Shown here one piece after another: positions 43,415-51,503 of a stretch of 64,000 nucleotides of DNA. The position numbers and the translations under genes are program-made. Below the pieces are notes generated by a model. It was not told the DNA's origin and ran no database searches. It was given only the letters and a program-made list of their open reading frames with translations. Each line of letters opens with the position of its first letter. Position 1 is the stretch's first letter. Location: contig CP066225.1 in the NCBI GenBank assembly GCA_016350165.1, forward strand, positions 2,356,001 to 2,420,000, read 5' to 3'. The stretch comes from Planctomycetota bacterium. Lineage in GTDB: Bacteria > Planctomycetota > Phycisphaerae > Phycisphaerales > Phycisphaeraceae.

Positions 43415-43447
43415 AAAAAAGCCCGCACTTTTGGAAGTGTGGGCTTT
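43415..43447 (-). terminator. rho-independent terminator
   Basis: AAGCCCGCACTT pairs with AAGTGTGGGCTT around TTGG; on the minus strand a T6 run follows. Ends the PEP-CTERM protein transcript. Confidence 0.88.
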
Positions 43448-43472
43448 GTGGCTTTGCAGGTCGGTATGTGTG

Positions 43473-44330
43473 TTAGTTGTGGGCGTATTTGCGACGGATT
43501 AGGAGGGGGAGCGTGGTGAGAGTAAGGAGTGCGAGGGATGTTGGTTCGGGGATGATGAGGTTGAGTATCGCGTTGGTACTGACGAAGTCTTGGCTGGAGA
43601 TCAGCGATTCGTTGAGGTCGATGGAGAAAGCGGAGCCATCGTTGAGTGTGCCGGCAAGTGTGGCACCGCCGCGTATTGTGAGTTCTGTGGGAGAGGCGGA
43701 GAGGCCGAGAATGGGTATGCCGTCTAACGAGAAGTCAGAGCCGATGAGGTTGGTGATGCCGTCTTGAAGATTGATGGATGAACCGAAGGTTCCGCCGGCG
43801 ATATTGGCGATGCTGTCGTTGTTGACGCTAAAGTTATTACCAAAGGTTCCACCGGTGATATTGAGGATGCCGCCGGGGCGTGCTGCGAGGTTGTTTGCGA
43901 ATGTACCGCCTGAAATATTGACGTTGGCATTAGCATCGAAGCTGTTACCGAAAGTTCCGCCGGAGATATTGACGGTGGAGTTATTTAAAGCTCTGAAGAG
44001 GAAGTCGAAGTCACCTCCGGTGATGGTGACGTTGCTGCTGTCTGCAGTGAAGAAGCTGAAACCGATGTCGCCGCCGGAGATATGGGCATCACCGCTGATG
44101 GTGGCATTGAAGCCGAGTGTACCGCCGGTCATGATGAACATGCTGCCAGCATCAGAGATGAAGAAGCTATCAACGGTGCCGCCGTCGGAAAGTGTGAGTG
44201 TGTCGCCAGCGGCAATACTGGATGGTGCAGCATCAGGTGGTACGTTGTAATTGATAGCGTGTGTAAATTGGTTGAATGATAGTGACAGAGCGATCGCGCT
44301 GAATGCGCATAATGATTGCATGGCTTTCAT
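43473..44330 (-). CDS. PEP-CTERM protein with GGTFG repeats
   Basis: 285-residue secreted protein. A signal peptide (LCAFSAIALSLSFNQFTHA) is followed by at least six imperfect ~22-residue repeats centred on (I/V)-x-GGTFG-N (NISGGTFGNSF, NISGGTFANNL, NITGGTFGNNF, NIAGGTFGSSI), a likely right-handed beta-helix. The C-terminus is a PEP-CTERM signal, IIPEPTSLALLTL, then RRK, destined for exosortase cleavage. GGAGG eight bases before ATG supports the start. Probably a surface or matrix protein. Confidence 0.85.
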   Translation of the reverse strand: MKAMQSLCAFSAIALSLSFNQFTHAINYNVPPDAAPSSIAAGDTLTLSDGGTVDSFFISDAGSMFIMTGGTLGFNATISGDAHISGGDIGFSFFTADSSNVTITGGDFDFLFRALNNSTVNISGGTFGNSFDANANVNISGGTFANNLAARPGGILNITGGTFGNNFSVNNDSIANIAGGTFGSSINLQDGITNLIGSDFSLDGIPILGLSASPTELTIRGGATLAGTLNDGSAFSIDLNESLISSQDFVSTNAILNLIIPEPTSLALLTLTTLPLLIRRKYAHN

Positions 44331-44483
44331 CTGTTCTCCTCCCTCTGATAACCAGAGTGGTTTTTTGAAATGATCCTACGCTGTGTAATTTACCGCGAAC
44401 ATTTAAGAGACGTAAATATCTTTTTGTTATTTTGTTCGATATTTGGTTTTGTCGTAGCAGAGAAAATGAGGGGGTATTGAATG

Positions 44484-44512
44484 AAAAAGCCCGAGTTTTG
44501 AAGCTCGGGCCT
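44484..44512 (-). terminator. rho-independent terminator
   Basis: GCCCGAG/CTCGGGC stem with an eight-base loop, followed by T5 on the minus strand. It lies 75 bases after the Old Yellow Enzyme stop. Confidence 0.85.
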
Positions 44513-44587
44513 ATTGGTTTTACAGATATGTGAATGTGGGTTTTTAATTGTTACTTGTGAGAGGTGAGGGTTGATGAGTTGTTGGGG

Positions 44588-45706
44588 TTATGCGCTGGGT
44601 TGAAGATTGAGTTGGGGCGTGGGTGCGGATTGGATATCAACGCCTTGTGAGAAGAAATCGGGAGTGAAGGGAGTGATTGGGATGTTCTGTGCGAGTTTTC
44701 TAGGCCAATCGGGGTTTGTGAGTGCACCCAGGCCGATGGAGATGAGGTCGGCGTGTTGTTCGGTGAGGACTTGGTGTGCGAGGGATGGGTCATGGAGCCC
44801 ACCGTTGGCGATGACGGGGAGGTTAGTGAGATCGCGGGCGAGTTTTGGGAGTGATTGGTTGTCGCGGGTGAATGAGTCGGTGAAGAAGCCATTACCTTCA
44901 CTGGCGAAATGGATGTAATCGGCTCCGGCTTGTGCGACGGCGGGGAAGATGATGTTTGCATCTTGGGCGCCATTGGGCCAGAGGTAGTTGAAGTCATTGA
45001 CTTTGCCTTGTGAGAGTCTGACGCCTGTGATGAAGTTTTGGTTTGTGGCTTGTTTAATTGAATGGATGATTTCGATGGTAAGCCGGATGCGGTTTTTTGG
45101 TGTTGAGCCGTAGTGGTCTTCTCGGGTGTTGGTGTAGTCAGTTATGAATTGATCGAGAAGATAACCATTTGCGGCGTGCACTTCGATGCCGTGAAAGCCT
45201 GCATCTTGAGCGCGTTGTGCGGCGAGGGTGAAGGTTTGGATGATACTGTCGATTTCGTCGAGGTTGAGTGCGTGTGGTTTTGGGAATGGGGATTGGTGTT
45301 TGCTGTAGCCGGGGAGGCCGCGACGGAGAGGTTGGATAGCTGAGGGAGCGCGGGTGTTGGAAAGATGTTGGGAGAGAGCGCCGGCATGCATGAGCTGAAG
45401 GATGATTTTTGAATCTGTTTGTCGGATGGCTGAAGCGAGGTTTTGCCAGGCTGATTGTTGTTGTTTTTTGGTGATGCCGGGCTGGTTGGGATAGGCTTGT
45501 GAGAATTGCCGATCGGTGTAGGCGCCTTCGGTGATGATGAGGCCGAATTGGCCTTGCGCGAAGTTGAGGTAGTAGTCGGTCATGAGGTTGGTGGGGACGC
45601 CGTCACCGAGGGTGCTGACGCGTGACATGGGCGCGATTGCGGCACGGTTGATAAGTTGGTGTTGGCCGAGTTTGAATGGTTTGAGTGCTGGGTGATTTGT
45701 TGGCAT
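44588..45706 (-). CDS. NADH:flavin oxidoreductase (Old Yellow Enzyme family)
   Basis: 372-residue FMN enzyme with the TIM-barrel OYE fold, reducing activated double bonds at NAD(P)H expense. RAAIAPMSRVS starts the barrel, LQLMHAGALSQ gives the FMN-contacting region, GIEVHAANGYLLDQFITDYTNTREDHYGST is the family signature with the substrate-binding His-x-x-Asn, and IANGGLHDPSLA binds FMN phosphate. AGAGGA supports the start. It is divergent from an HxlR-type regulator, a common pairing in which the regulator responds to electrophiles and controls the reductase. Confidence 0.92.
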   Translation of the reverse strand: MPTNHPALKPFKLGQHQLINRAAIAPMSRVSTLGDGVPTNLMTDYYLNFAQGQFGLIITEGAYTDRQFSQAYPNQPGITKKQQQSAWQNLASAIRQTDSKIILQLMHAGALSQHLSNTRAPSAIQPLRRGLPGYSKHQSPFPKPHALNLDEIDSIIQTFTLAAQRAQDAGFHGIEVHAANGYLLDQFITDYTNTREDHYGSTPKNRIRLTIEIIHSIKQATNQNFITGVRLSQGKVNDFNYLWPNGAQDANIIFPAVAQAGADYIHFASEGNGFFTDSFTRDNQSLPKLARDLTNLPVIANGGLHDPSLAHQVLTEQHADLISIGLGALTNPDWPRKLAQNIPITPFTPDFFSQGVDIQSAPTPQLNLQPSA

Positions 45707-45901
45707 GGTGTGGTCCTCTATTGATTAAGTTGAGGGAACAATTTAGCCTGTTACTACATTTGATATAAGTATGCACTTTTATGTTAGGTACATACAGAAA
45801 TGATACTATTGGATTTTTGGGGATTGGTGAGGGGTTTTTAGGTGTTGTTAATGCGTATAGCTGAGGTGGGCTGGTGTGGATAATGAAGAAAGGTGAGCAG
45901 C

Positions 45902-46261
45902 ATGGCAGAGCAAAAAGCGTTAGAGGTTGCGGTTTTGGAGATTGAGGATGCGTGTCCGACGGAGACGGCGTTGGATGTGATGGGGGGGAAGTGGAAGGGG
46001 ATGATTTTGTATCATCTTTGTGAAGGTACGAAGCGTTTTAATGGGTTGATGCGGTTGTTGCCGGGGGTGACGCAGCGGATGCTGACGAAGCAGTTGCGTG
46101 AGTTGGAAAAGGATGGGATTGTGCACCGGAAGGTGTATGCGGAGGTGCCGCCTCGGGTTGAGTATTCGTTGACGGTGTTGGGTAAGAAGTTGAGGCCGGT
46201 TGTGAAGGCGCTTGAGGATTGGGGTGAGGTGTATTTGAAGGAACATGCGTCTAATCGATGA
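45902..46261 (+). CDS. HxlR-type winged-helix regulator
   Basis: 119-residue MarR-like regulator of the HxlR family. [22 protein letters not shown] (about 15-36) with the family cysteine at the N-terminus, [35 protein letters not shown] (recognition helix) and [18 protein letters not shown] are diagnostic. AAAGG eight bases before ATG 45902. Divergent from the Old Yellow Enzyme gene across a 195-base gap containing an AGTATG...CATACA inverted repeat (45769-45796) that could be its operator. Cys-based sensing of electrophiles or disulfide stress is known for relatives and inferred here. Confidence 0.92.
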   Translation: MAEQKALEVAVLEIEDACPTETALDVMGGKWKGMILYHLCEGTKRFNGLMRLLPGVTQRMLTKQLRELEKDGIVHRKVYAEVPPRVEYSLTVLGKKLRPVVKALEDWGEVYLKEHASNR

Positions 46262-46265
46262 TTAG
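46251..46265. repeat. CTAAY-N5-RTTAG palindrome over two stops
   Basis: CTAATCGATGATTAG; its left part ends the regulator gene and its right part supplies the stop of the convergent gene. The reverse complement, CTAATCATCGATTAGACGC, is nearly the same as the first two copies at 5087-5121. Confidence 0.5.
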
Positions 46266-47305
46266 TTGCCTTGAAATTCTGTTTGGTACTCGTTCCATTT
46301 TTCCGAGGTCATTTGCCACTCGCAGTAGATGGCGATTCCTTGGTAGTTGGGTGGCAGCTTTTGAGCTGGTGCGAGTGTTTTATTGATGGTGCGGATGGAA
46401 TTGGTGATATTTTCGATGTCGGGGTTGTGGTAGTCAACATGTGTATCGTCATACGCGGGGACGCCGAGGATGACTTGGGAGTTGGGTGACCATGAGAGGA
46501 TTTGATCGGTCCAGTTGGCGATGACTTGCTGATAGATTTTGCGGTAATTGATGGATGTGTCGTACATCATAGGAACGATCTGATCGACGCGCGAGTCGAT
46601 TTGTTTGTAGTAATCTTCGTCCCAATGAAGGTCTGGATGAGGATGCCAAAAGGTTGGTGGTGGGTATGCTGCGACGGAGAGGATTTTGTCAGAGGGCATG
46701 GCGGCTTTTAGTTCGGTGAGTAGTGTGAGGAAGTCGGTGTTGCCTGTTGGGAGGGGTTCGATGTTGAGGTGTAGGCCTGCGAAGGTGGGGTATGTTTCGA
46801 GGAGCTGAACTGCTGATGCGATGAAGCTTGCGCGCCACTTGGTTGAATCGATTTGGCAGTTTTGTTCGAGGACGCCGCCGATCCAAGGGAGGACTTTGAA
46901 ATCGAAGCCTTGGGCTGAAGAGATTGAATTGTTGAGGAAACGTGCGGTTTGTTGGTGATCGACTGAGGGGATTGGGCCGAGGGATGAAGCTGGGCAGAGA
47001 TGTGGGTAGAGGTAGGTGATGTTGTGTGATTTGAGTTTGCTGAAGAGGTCGATGATTTTGTCGCGGTCTCTGAATTTTGTTTTGTCACGTTTATTGCGAG
47101 CGAACCATGCATCATCACCGAGCCAACCGTGTTGAAGCCAGATTGCGTTGGTTTGCTTGTCGAAACGGCCGTCGGTGTATTTAGAGCTGGGGTTCCAGAG
47201 TAGGTATGCGATTGTGAGGATGAATGGAATGATGAGCCAAAGAATGATGCGCTTAAGTGGTGGTCGTTTGAAGAAGCTTGATTTGCTTTGCCCAACTGAT
47301 GACAT
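46262..47305 (-). CDS. membrane-anchored GH18-like TIM-barrel protein
   Basis: 347-residue protein. Basic N-terminus, one transmembrane helix (about 19-37), then a barrel that resembles family 18 chitinase-like hydrolases. ITYLYPHLCP, KVLPWIGG, FAGLHLNIEPLPTG (the position of the DxxDxDxE catalytic signature, here LNIEP, so only the terminal Glu is retained), VAAYPPP, VDQIVPMMYDTS and VILGVPAYDD. It is probably a degenerate or unusual glycosidase acting at the cell surface. It abuts the convergent regulator gene with no spacing. Confidence 0.65.
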   Translation of the reverse strand: MSSVGQSKSSFFKRPPLKRIILWLIIPFILTIAYLLWNPSSKYTDGRFDKQTNAIWLQHGWLGDDAWFARNKRDKTKFRDRDKIIDLFSKLKSHNITYLYPHLCPASSLGPIPSVDHQQTARFLNNSISSAQGFDFKVLPWIGGVLEQNCQIDSTKWRASFIASAVQLLETYPTFAGLHLNIEPLPTGNTDFLTLLTELKAAMPSDKILSVAAYPPPTFWHPHPDLHWDEDYYKQIDSRVDQIVPMMYDTSINYRKIYQQVIANWTDQILSWSPNSQVILGVPAYDDTHVDYHNPDIENITNSIRTINKTLAPAQKLPPNYQGIAIYCEWQMTSEKWNEYQTEFQGN

Positions 47306-47426
47306 GTTATTGATTATACTTTGAGGTGAATGATGTGGGTATGAAAAACAGAATGAGTTATGTGCGTGTCGTTTATATAATAGATGTTATTTGAGTTATG
47401 GTGGGAGACTAGTTGGAGATTTTCCG

Positions 47427-47843
47427 GTGGCAAAGATTAGTTGTAGAAAAGTAAGTATTTTGTGGTGTCTTGCGAAAGTGATGCATGCGACCTTCGCTTT
47501 GATATTGGTTTACACGATTGGTGCGATGGGTTTGTCTTCTGCGTCAGAAGAGGAGCGTAATGGTTGGTGGTGGATTATATTAGGGCTTGGTGTTGGCATT
47601 AGTTTGCTGATGGTGTGGTTTCATTTGCGGTTCACACGTAAAAGGTTGGCCCAAAAAGATGATGAGATGTTGGAGCTGATTGAAAACCGCGCGGAGGCGG
47701 GGCTGGTGCTGATTGGTGTCTGGTGGGTTATATTGGGTTGTGTGTCGCTTGGTTGGATTGAAGGTTCCTGGCATATTATGGTCTATCTAGTTTCTTTACT
47801 TTTGAGTACTCTTTTTATGTATATATTTGCGCTTGGGGATTAA
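47427..47843 (+). CDS. four-helix membrane protein of unknown function
   Basis: 138-residue membrane protein with about four hydrophobic helices (ATFALILVYTIGAMGL, WWWIILGLGVGISLLMVW, LVLIGVWWVILGCVSL, IMVYLVSLLLSTLFMY) and a basic loop FTRKRLAQKDDEML. No family recognised. A GTG at 47427 with GGAG eight bases upstream is the best start; TTG 47391 and ATG 47481 are alternatives. A terminator hairpin overlaps its stop. Confidence 0.55.
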   Translation: MAKISCRKVSILWCLAKVMHATFALILVYTIGAMGLSSASEEERNGWWWIILGLGVGISLLMVWFHLRFTRKRLAQKDDEMLELIENRAEAGLVLIGVWWVILGCVSLGWIEGSWHIMVYLVSLLLSTLFMYIFALGD

Positions 47844-47873
47844 AAAAGCCCGCACTTTGGAGTGTGGGCTTGT
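47844..47873. terminator. bidirectional terminator
   Basis: AAGCCCGCACT pairs with AGTGTGGGCTT around TTGG, with an A run on the left and T-rich sequence on the right. It serves the membrane protein gene (+) and the HD-GYP-like gene (-). Confidence 0.8.
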
Positions 47874-47901
47874 TGTGTTTTGGATGTTGGGGCTGGTTTG
47901 T

Positions 47902-49110
47902 TTACCAGACTGAGGCGAGGGAGGATTGGGCGGTGAGGGATTGTGGACGTGGGAAGTTGAATTGTGTGACGTCGTGGTTCTCAGCTTCAGCGACATAGAG
48001 TTCGTTGGGTTGACCTGCGAGATCGATTTGTGGGCCGGTTGGTGGGTCTTCGTCGTTAGGATCGATGGTTGCAGGATTAGGAATGATCTGCACGATTGGA
48101 CGACATGGGGTTTGTGTGTTGTGATCGATGACGACAGCATGGCGGTTGTCTGAAAGTTTAACAACGGAGCCTGGTGCGTATGGCGGTACGACGTCGAGGA
48201 GAGCTGCGAGGATTTGCGGATCGAATTTTGATGCGAGTGGGTCTTGTGAGATAGCGCGAAGCGCGAGGACGGTGGGTTGTTGAGGCATGTTCTGAGGATT
48301 GCGAAGTCGGTCGAATTGCTCAGCGACTGCAACGAGACGGGCGAAGACGTGGATATTCTTGCCTTCGAGGATGGGGATGTCTTTGCCAGCGTAACCGGAG
48401 CCGTCGTAGCGTTGATGGTGATTGAGAACAATGGTTGCAGCGGAGGGATCAATTTGGCCACGGACTGCGCGGAAACCGAGGAGTGGGTGTTGCTGAAATT
48501 CCGGGTCAGTTTCTTCGTTTGTTTCCTGATAGTGTGCGAGGACTTCTTCAGGTAGCTCTTTGAGCCCGATGTCGTGGAGCATAGCACCAAGGCCGAGGTT
48601 GGTGACTGTTTTGGCACGAGCTGGGTTAACGTGCTTGCGTTCTTTGACGAGGTAACCTTCGAGTTTGAGCGCGAGCAGGAGTGAGATGTAGGTGGTTGCG
48701 GAGGAGTGACGAAGGAGATCGTCGGGTGAATCGGTGAGGTCGCCTAGGAAGAGGGAGGAGGTTGGGTTTGAGATGACGGAATCGACGAGTTCGGCGACAT
48801 TGGTGAGATAGGTGTTGTAGTTGAGTTTGGCAGCGGCTTCGGTTTGAAGCTTTTCAAAGGTGTCAGTGATAGCGGTGACGACTTCCTGCTGTGCCTGGAG
48901 TTTTGAGTTATCGATGAACTTGTCGAGGAAGTCGAGGGCAGGGTAGCGAACCCAGATATTTTTGACGCCTGAATCGGTGAGCTTACGAACGATTGAATCT
49001 GAGAGTTTAAAGCCGGCTTTTAGGAGTGTACGGGAAGGGACTTGTGGGTTCTGGACGGGCAGGGCGAGGGCCATACCATCGCGAGCTTCGTGTATGTCGA
49101 TACGGAGCAT
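47902..49110 (-). CDS. HD-GYP-type domain protein (c-di-GMP phosphodiesterase-like)
   Basis: 402-residue cytosolic protein. An N-terminal ~130-residue domain (LRIDIHEARDGMALALPVQNPQVPSRTLLKAGFKL) is like the DUF3391-type region before HD-GYP domains. The HD-GYP core follows: LGAMLHDIGLKELP, HPLLGFRAVRG, IVLNHHQRYDGSGYAG (HHxxxDGxGY, with Ala in place of the Pro of GYP) and IHVFARLVAVAEQFDRL. The last ~100 residues add a Pro-rich tail. Hydrolysis of cyclic dinucleotides is likely but the GYP motif is altered. ATG 49110 is preceded by GGAG at ten bases. Confidence 0.85.
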   Translation of the reverse strand: MLRIDIHEARDGMALALPVQNPQVPSRTLLKAGFKLSDSIVRKLTDSGVKNIWVRYPALDFLDKFIDNSKLQAQQEVVTAITDTFEKLQTEAAAKLNYNTYLTNVAELVDSVISNPTSSLFLGDLTDSPDDLLRHSSATTYISLLLALKLEGYLVKERKHVNPARAKTVTNLGLGAMLHDIGLKELPEEVLAHYQETNEETDPEFQQHPLLGFRAVRGQIDPSAATIVLNHHQRYDGSGYAGKDIPILEGKNIHVFARLVAVAEQFDRLRNPQNMPQQPTVLALRAISQDPLASKFDPQILAALLDVVPPYAPGSVVKLSDNRHAVVIDHNTQTPCRPIVQIIPNPATIDPNDEDPPTGPQIDLAGQPNELYVAEAENHDVTQFNFPRPQSLTAQSSLASVW

Positions 49111-49497
49111 AAAGTGGGTCTCCAACCTCTTGATTATGAAACTAACATCAATGGGCTAGCGTATTGGGATGGTGTGAGCTTTGATCACAGAGAGTGAGGA
49201 GCCACGAGAGAACACGCTACCCATTATCACATTCAGCGAAACATAACGTGAATGATTTGCACCCCTATATCATGGGATTCGGTGTAATTGGGGTGGGACT
49301 TAATTGAAATGGGGGTTTAGTCGTGCTGAAGTGAATGTAAAGTTGACCAGTTGCTTGGCGTAGATGTTATAAATGCTACAGACGGTACAGATGGCCGCTG
49401 ATTGATTTTCGATTACTTGCGTTAAACTATTGTATAAACGGATATTACAATTCAGACATTTTCAGGTTCATTTTATATTTGAAATGATTGATGAGAA
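49111..49497. other. gene-free interval
   Basis: 387 bases between two minus-strand genes. No gene, strong hairpin or repeat is supported. Presumably the promoter of the HD-GYP-like gene lies here. Confidence 0.35.
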
Positions 49498-50061
49498 TTA
49501 GCGCAGGGGATGAAGGTTGTTCTGTTGCCTAATGCGGTTGACTGATTCGAAGGCGCGAGGTGCGTCTTTGATGAATTTGATGAGTTGCGAGGTGGAGATG
49601 TTGAGGATTTTAGCGGCGGGGCCTGGGTTGTATTCGAAGGGCGCGAGAACATCGAGCGCTTCAGCGAGGAGCGCGGGGAAATCGTTGTGTTTTGGATTGC
49701 ATGCAATGCGCTTGGATTTGCAACGTGATTGCCAAAGGGATGAGGAGCGATATGAAGGGAGTTCATCGGGTTGGTTTGGGGGTGGTGAGGTGATGTCTGG
49801 GGTGGTGCGATGGTCGATAGCGAGATTGAGTCGAAGGCGGAAGAGGGCAACTTTTTGGTTTTCAGCCTGTGAACGGCGCTCGGATGCTTGGGCGAGGATG
49901 TTGGTGGGGTTATGAGTGATGCGGATGGCTGTTTCGACTTTGTTGCGGTGCTGCCCACCGGGGCCTGAGGCGCGTGTGCGTTCGATTTTGCACTGTTTAA
50001 GAAGTGCATCGGGATCGATGGTGGCGGGGTGGGGAGAATGTTGTGGTAAATCGGTTGCCAT
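49498..50061 (-). CDS. peptide chain release factor-like protein (RF-1 domain)
   Basis: 187-residue protein with the GGQ motif of class I release factors: RASGPGGQHRNKVETAIRITH (about 28-49), followed by a variable basic region and RCKSKRIACNPKHNDFPALLAEALDVLA. It lacks the stop-codon recognition domains, as in ArfB/PrfH-like rescue factors and the planctomycete release factor-like family. It probably hydrolyses peptidyl-tRNA on stalled or damaged ribosomes. Ribosome site weak; no operon. Confidence 0.82.
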   Translation of the reverse strand: MATDLPQHSPHPATIDPDALLKQCKIERTRASGPGGQHRNKVETAIRITHNPTNILAQASERRSQAENQKVALFRLRLNLAIDHRTTPDITSPPPNQPDELPSYRSSSLWQSRCKSKRIACNPKHNDFPALLAEALDVLAPFEYNPGPAAKILNISTSQLIKFIKDAPRAFESVNRIRQQNNLHPLR

Positions 50062-50321
50062 GTGCTTATGGTATCAGGTTGCATGGCATTGGGATTGGAG
50101 TTTGTGATGTTGTTTGCGAGTTAATTCGTGCTAAATGAATATGATTAAACGTAAATTAAAGGGTTGGGACAGAACAATTTAAGAATAAAAAAGGTATAAA
50201 AGGGGAATGAGAAAAGTTGTTGGGTTTGTGGGACGAAATAACTTTTACGGTTTATAAGATTAATCTGAGAGTGTTTAGTTTTTTGATTGTACGCGGGTGA
50301 GTGCGAGTTGAAATAAGTTAT

Positions 50322-50331
50322 CTATATATAG
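50322..50331. promoter_or_regulatory. CTATATATAG palindrome (copy 3)
   Basis: TATCTATATATAG about 20 bases before the proposed protease start. Same 12-mer ATCTATATATAG as at 15316 and 19708. Confidence 0.4.
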
Positions 50332-50351
50332 TTGATGGAAGCTGGTGCAGA

Positions 50352-51287
50352 TTGAGCGAGCAGGATCAAAAGCAATTTAATCATTCGGGTGGTGATGGGA
50401 AAGCGGATGGCGCGATCGATCAGTTGGATGAATTGATGGGGAGTAATGAGTGGATACCGCGGTTGTTGCCGTTTGTTTTTTACGTGGCAATGCTGATGGT
50501 GATTGATGCGGGGACGGAGTATGTGGGGCTGGGGATGTACCCATTTTTGTATGTGCTGCAATGTGGTTTGGTATTGTGGCTACTGATCCGATATCGAAAA
50601 CTGTTCCCAGAAATGAATTGGAAATTTCACTGGCTGGCGATCCCGACGGGTTTGGGATTGACGTGGGCGTGGGTGAAGCTGGGTGATGTGATGACGGGGG
50701 TTGATCCGTGGTTCAGTTACGTGAGCTTGAATACGGAGCATCCATTTGCTGAGATGAAGGCGAATGCTGATGGTGTAGAGGATGGAATGAATTGGTGGCT
50801 GATGCTGTATTACAGCTCAATCAGCTTGCGATTATTGGGGATGTCGATCGTTGTGCCGATGTTTGAGGAGCTGTTTACTCGGTCATTGTGCTTACGATCA
50901 CTGCATAGTGGGAAGAGTACCTGGTTGGGCTTGAAGCAGTTGGCGCATGATATGCCAATTTTGGGTGATTGGTACATGCATACTGAGAGCGGTCGGAAGG
51001 CCAGTTTGGAGAAACCTGCGTTTACGACTGAGTTCGCGAGGACGGCTTTGGGTAATGTGAGCGTGTTTGCGATCTTTGCAACGACGGTTGTGTTTATGTT
51101 GTCGCATGTAATGAGGGATTGGCCGGGCTGTATTGCGTGTGGCGTGGTTTGGTGTTTGATGATTGCGATGACAAATCGAAAGGGTAAGAAGCAGTATGGT
51201 TTGGGCCCTGTGATCTGGTCGCATGGGATTACGAATGCTGCATTGTGGGGATATGTTGTGTGGAGCGGACGGTGGGAATATATGTAA
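50352..51287 (+). CDS. CPBP-family intramembrane metalloprotease
   Basis: 311-residue polytopic membrane protein of the CPBP (CAAX-protease and bacteriocin-processing) family. The active-site motifs are present in order: PMFEELFTRSLCLR (EExxxR), FMLSHVMRDWPG (F-x-x-x-H) and WSHGITNAALW (H-x-x-x-N). Relatives occur next to exosortase/PEP-CTERM systems, which fits three PEP-CTERM substrates in this window, but no exosortase is seen here. The start is uncertain: TTG 50352, GTG 50301 and ATG 50436 are all possible; 50352 leaves the CTATATATAG element upstream. Confidence 0.82.
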   Translation: MSEQDQKQFNHSGGDGKADGAIDQLDELMGSNEWIPRLLPFVFYVAMLMVIDAGTEYVGLGMYPFLYVLQCGLVLWLLIRYRKLFPEMNWKFHWLAIPTGLGLTWAWVKLGDVMTGVDPWFSYVSLNTEHPFAEMKANADGVEDGMNWWLMLYYSSISLRLLGMSIVVPMFEELFTRSLCLRSLHSGKSTWLGLKQLAHDMPILGDWYMHTESGRKASLEKPAFTTEFARTALGNVSVFAIFATTVVFMLSHVMRDWPGCIACGVVWCLMIAMTNRKGKKQYGLGPVIWSHGITNAALWGYVVWSGRWEYM

Positions 51288-51503
51288 GCTGGACTTGGGG
51301 AGGTGCGGTTAGAAATGAATGGAATTGAACGCTGTGCGGAAGTACAGCGTTTTTATTTGTGGATTAGGTGAACGGTATTCAATAAATGGGGTGGATTTAG
51401 CGTTAATTTAGGTAAATTAGCATAGAAATGGGCTTTTTTTCGGACTTTGTAGGGGGTAATGGGGTTTCGGGGAACTGCGATTGGGTTTACAATTCTCGTT
51501 GTC

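Noticed and set aside
47796-48617. 273-residue minus-strand frame
   Set aside because: Ser/Thr/His-rich and wholly inside the HD-GYP-like gene in another frame; a shadow of G-rich DNA.
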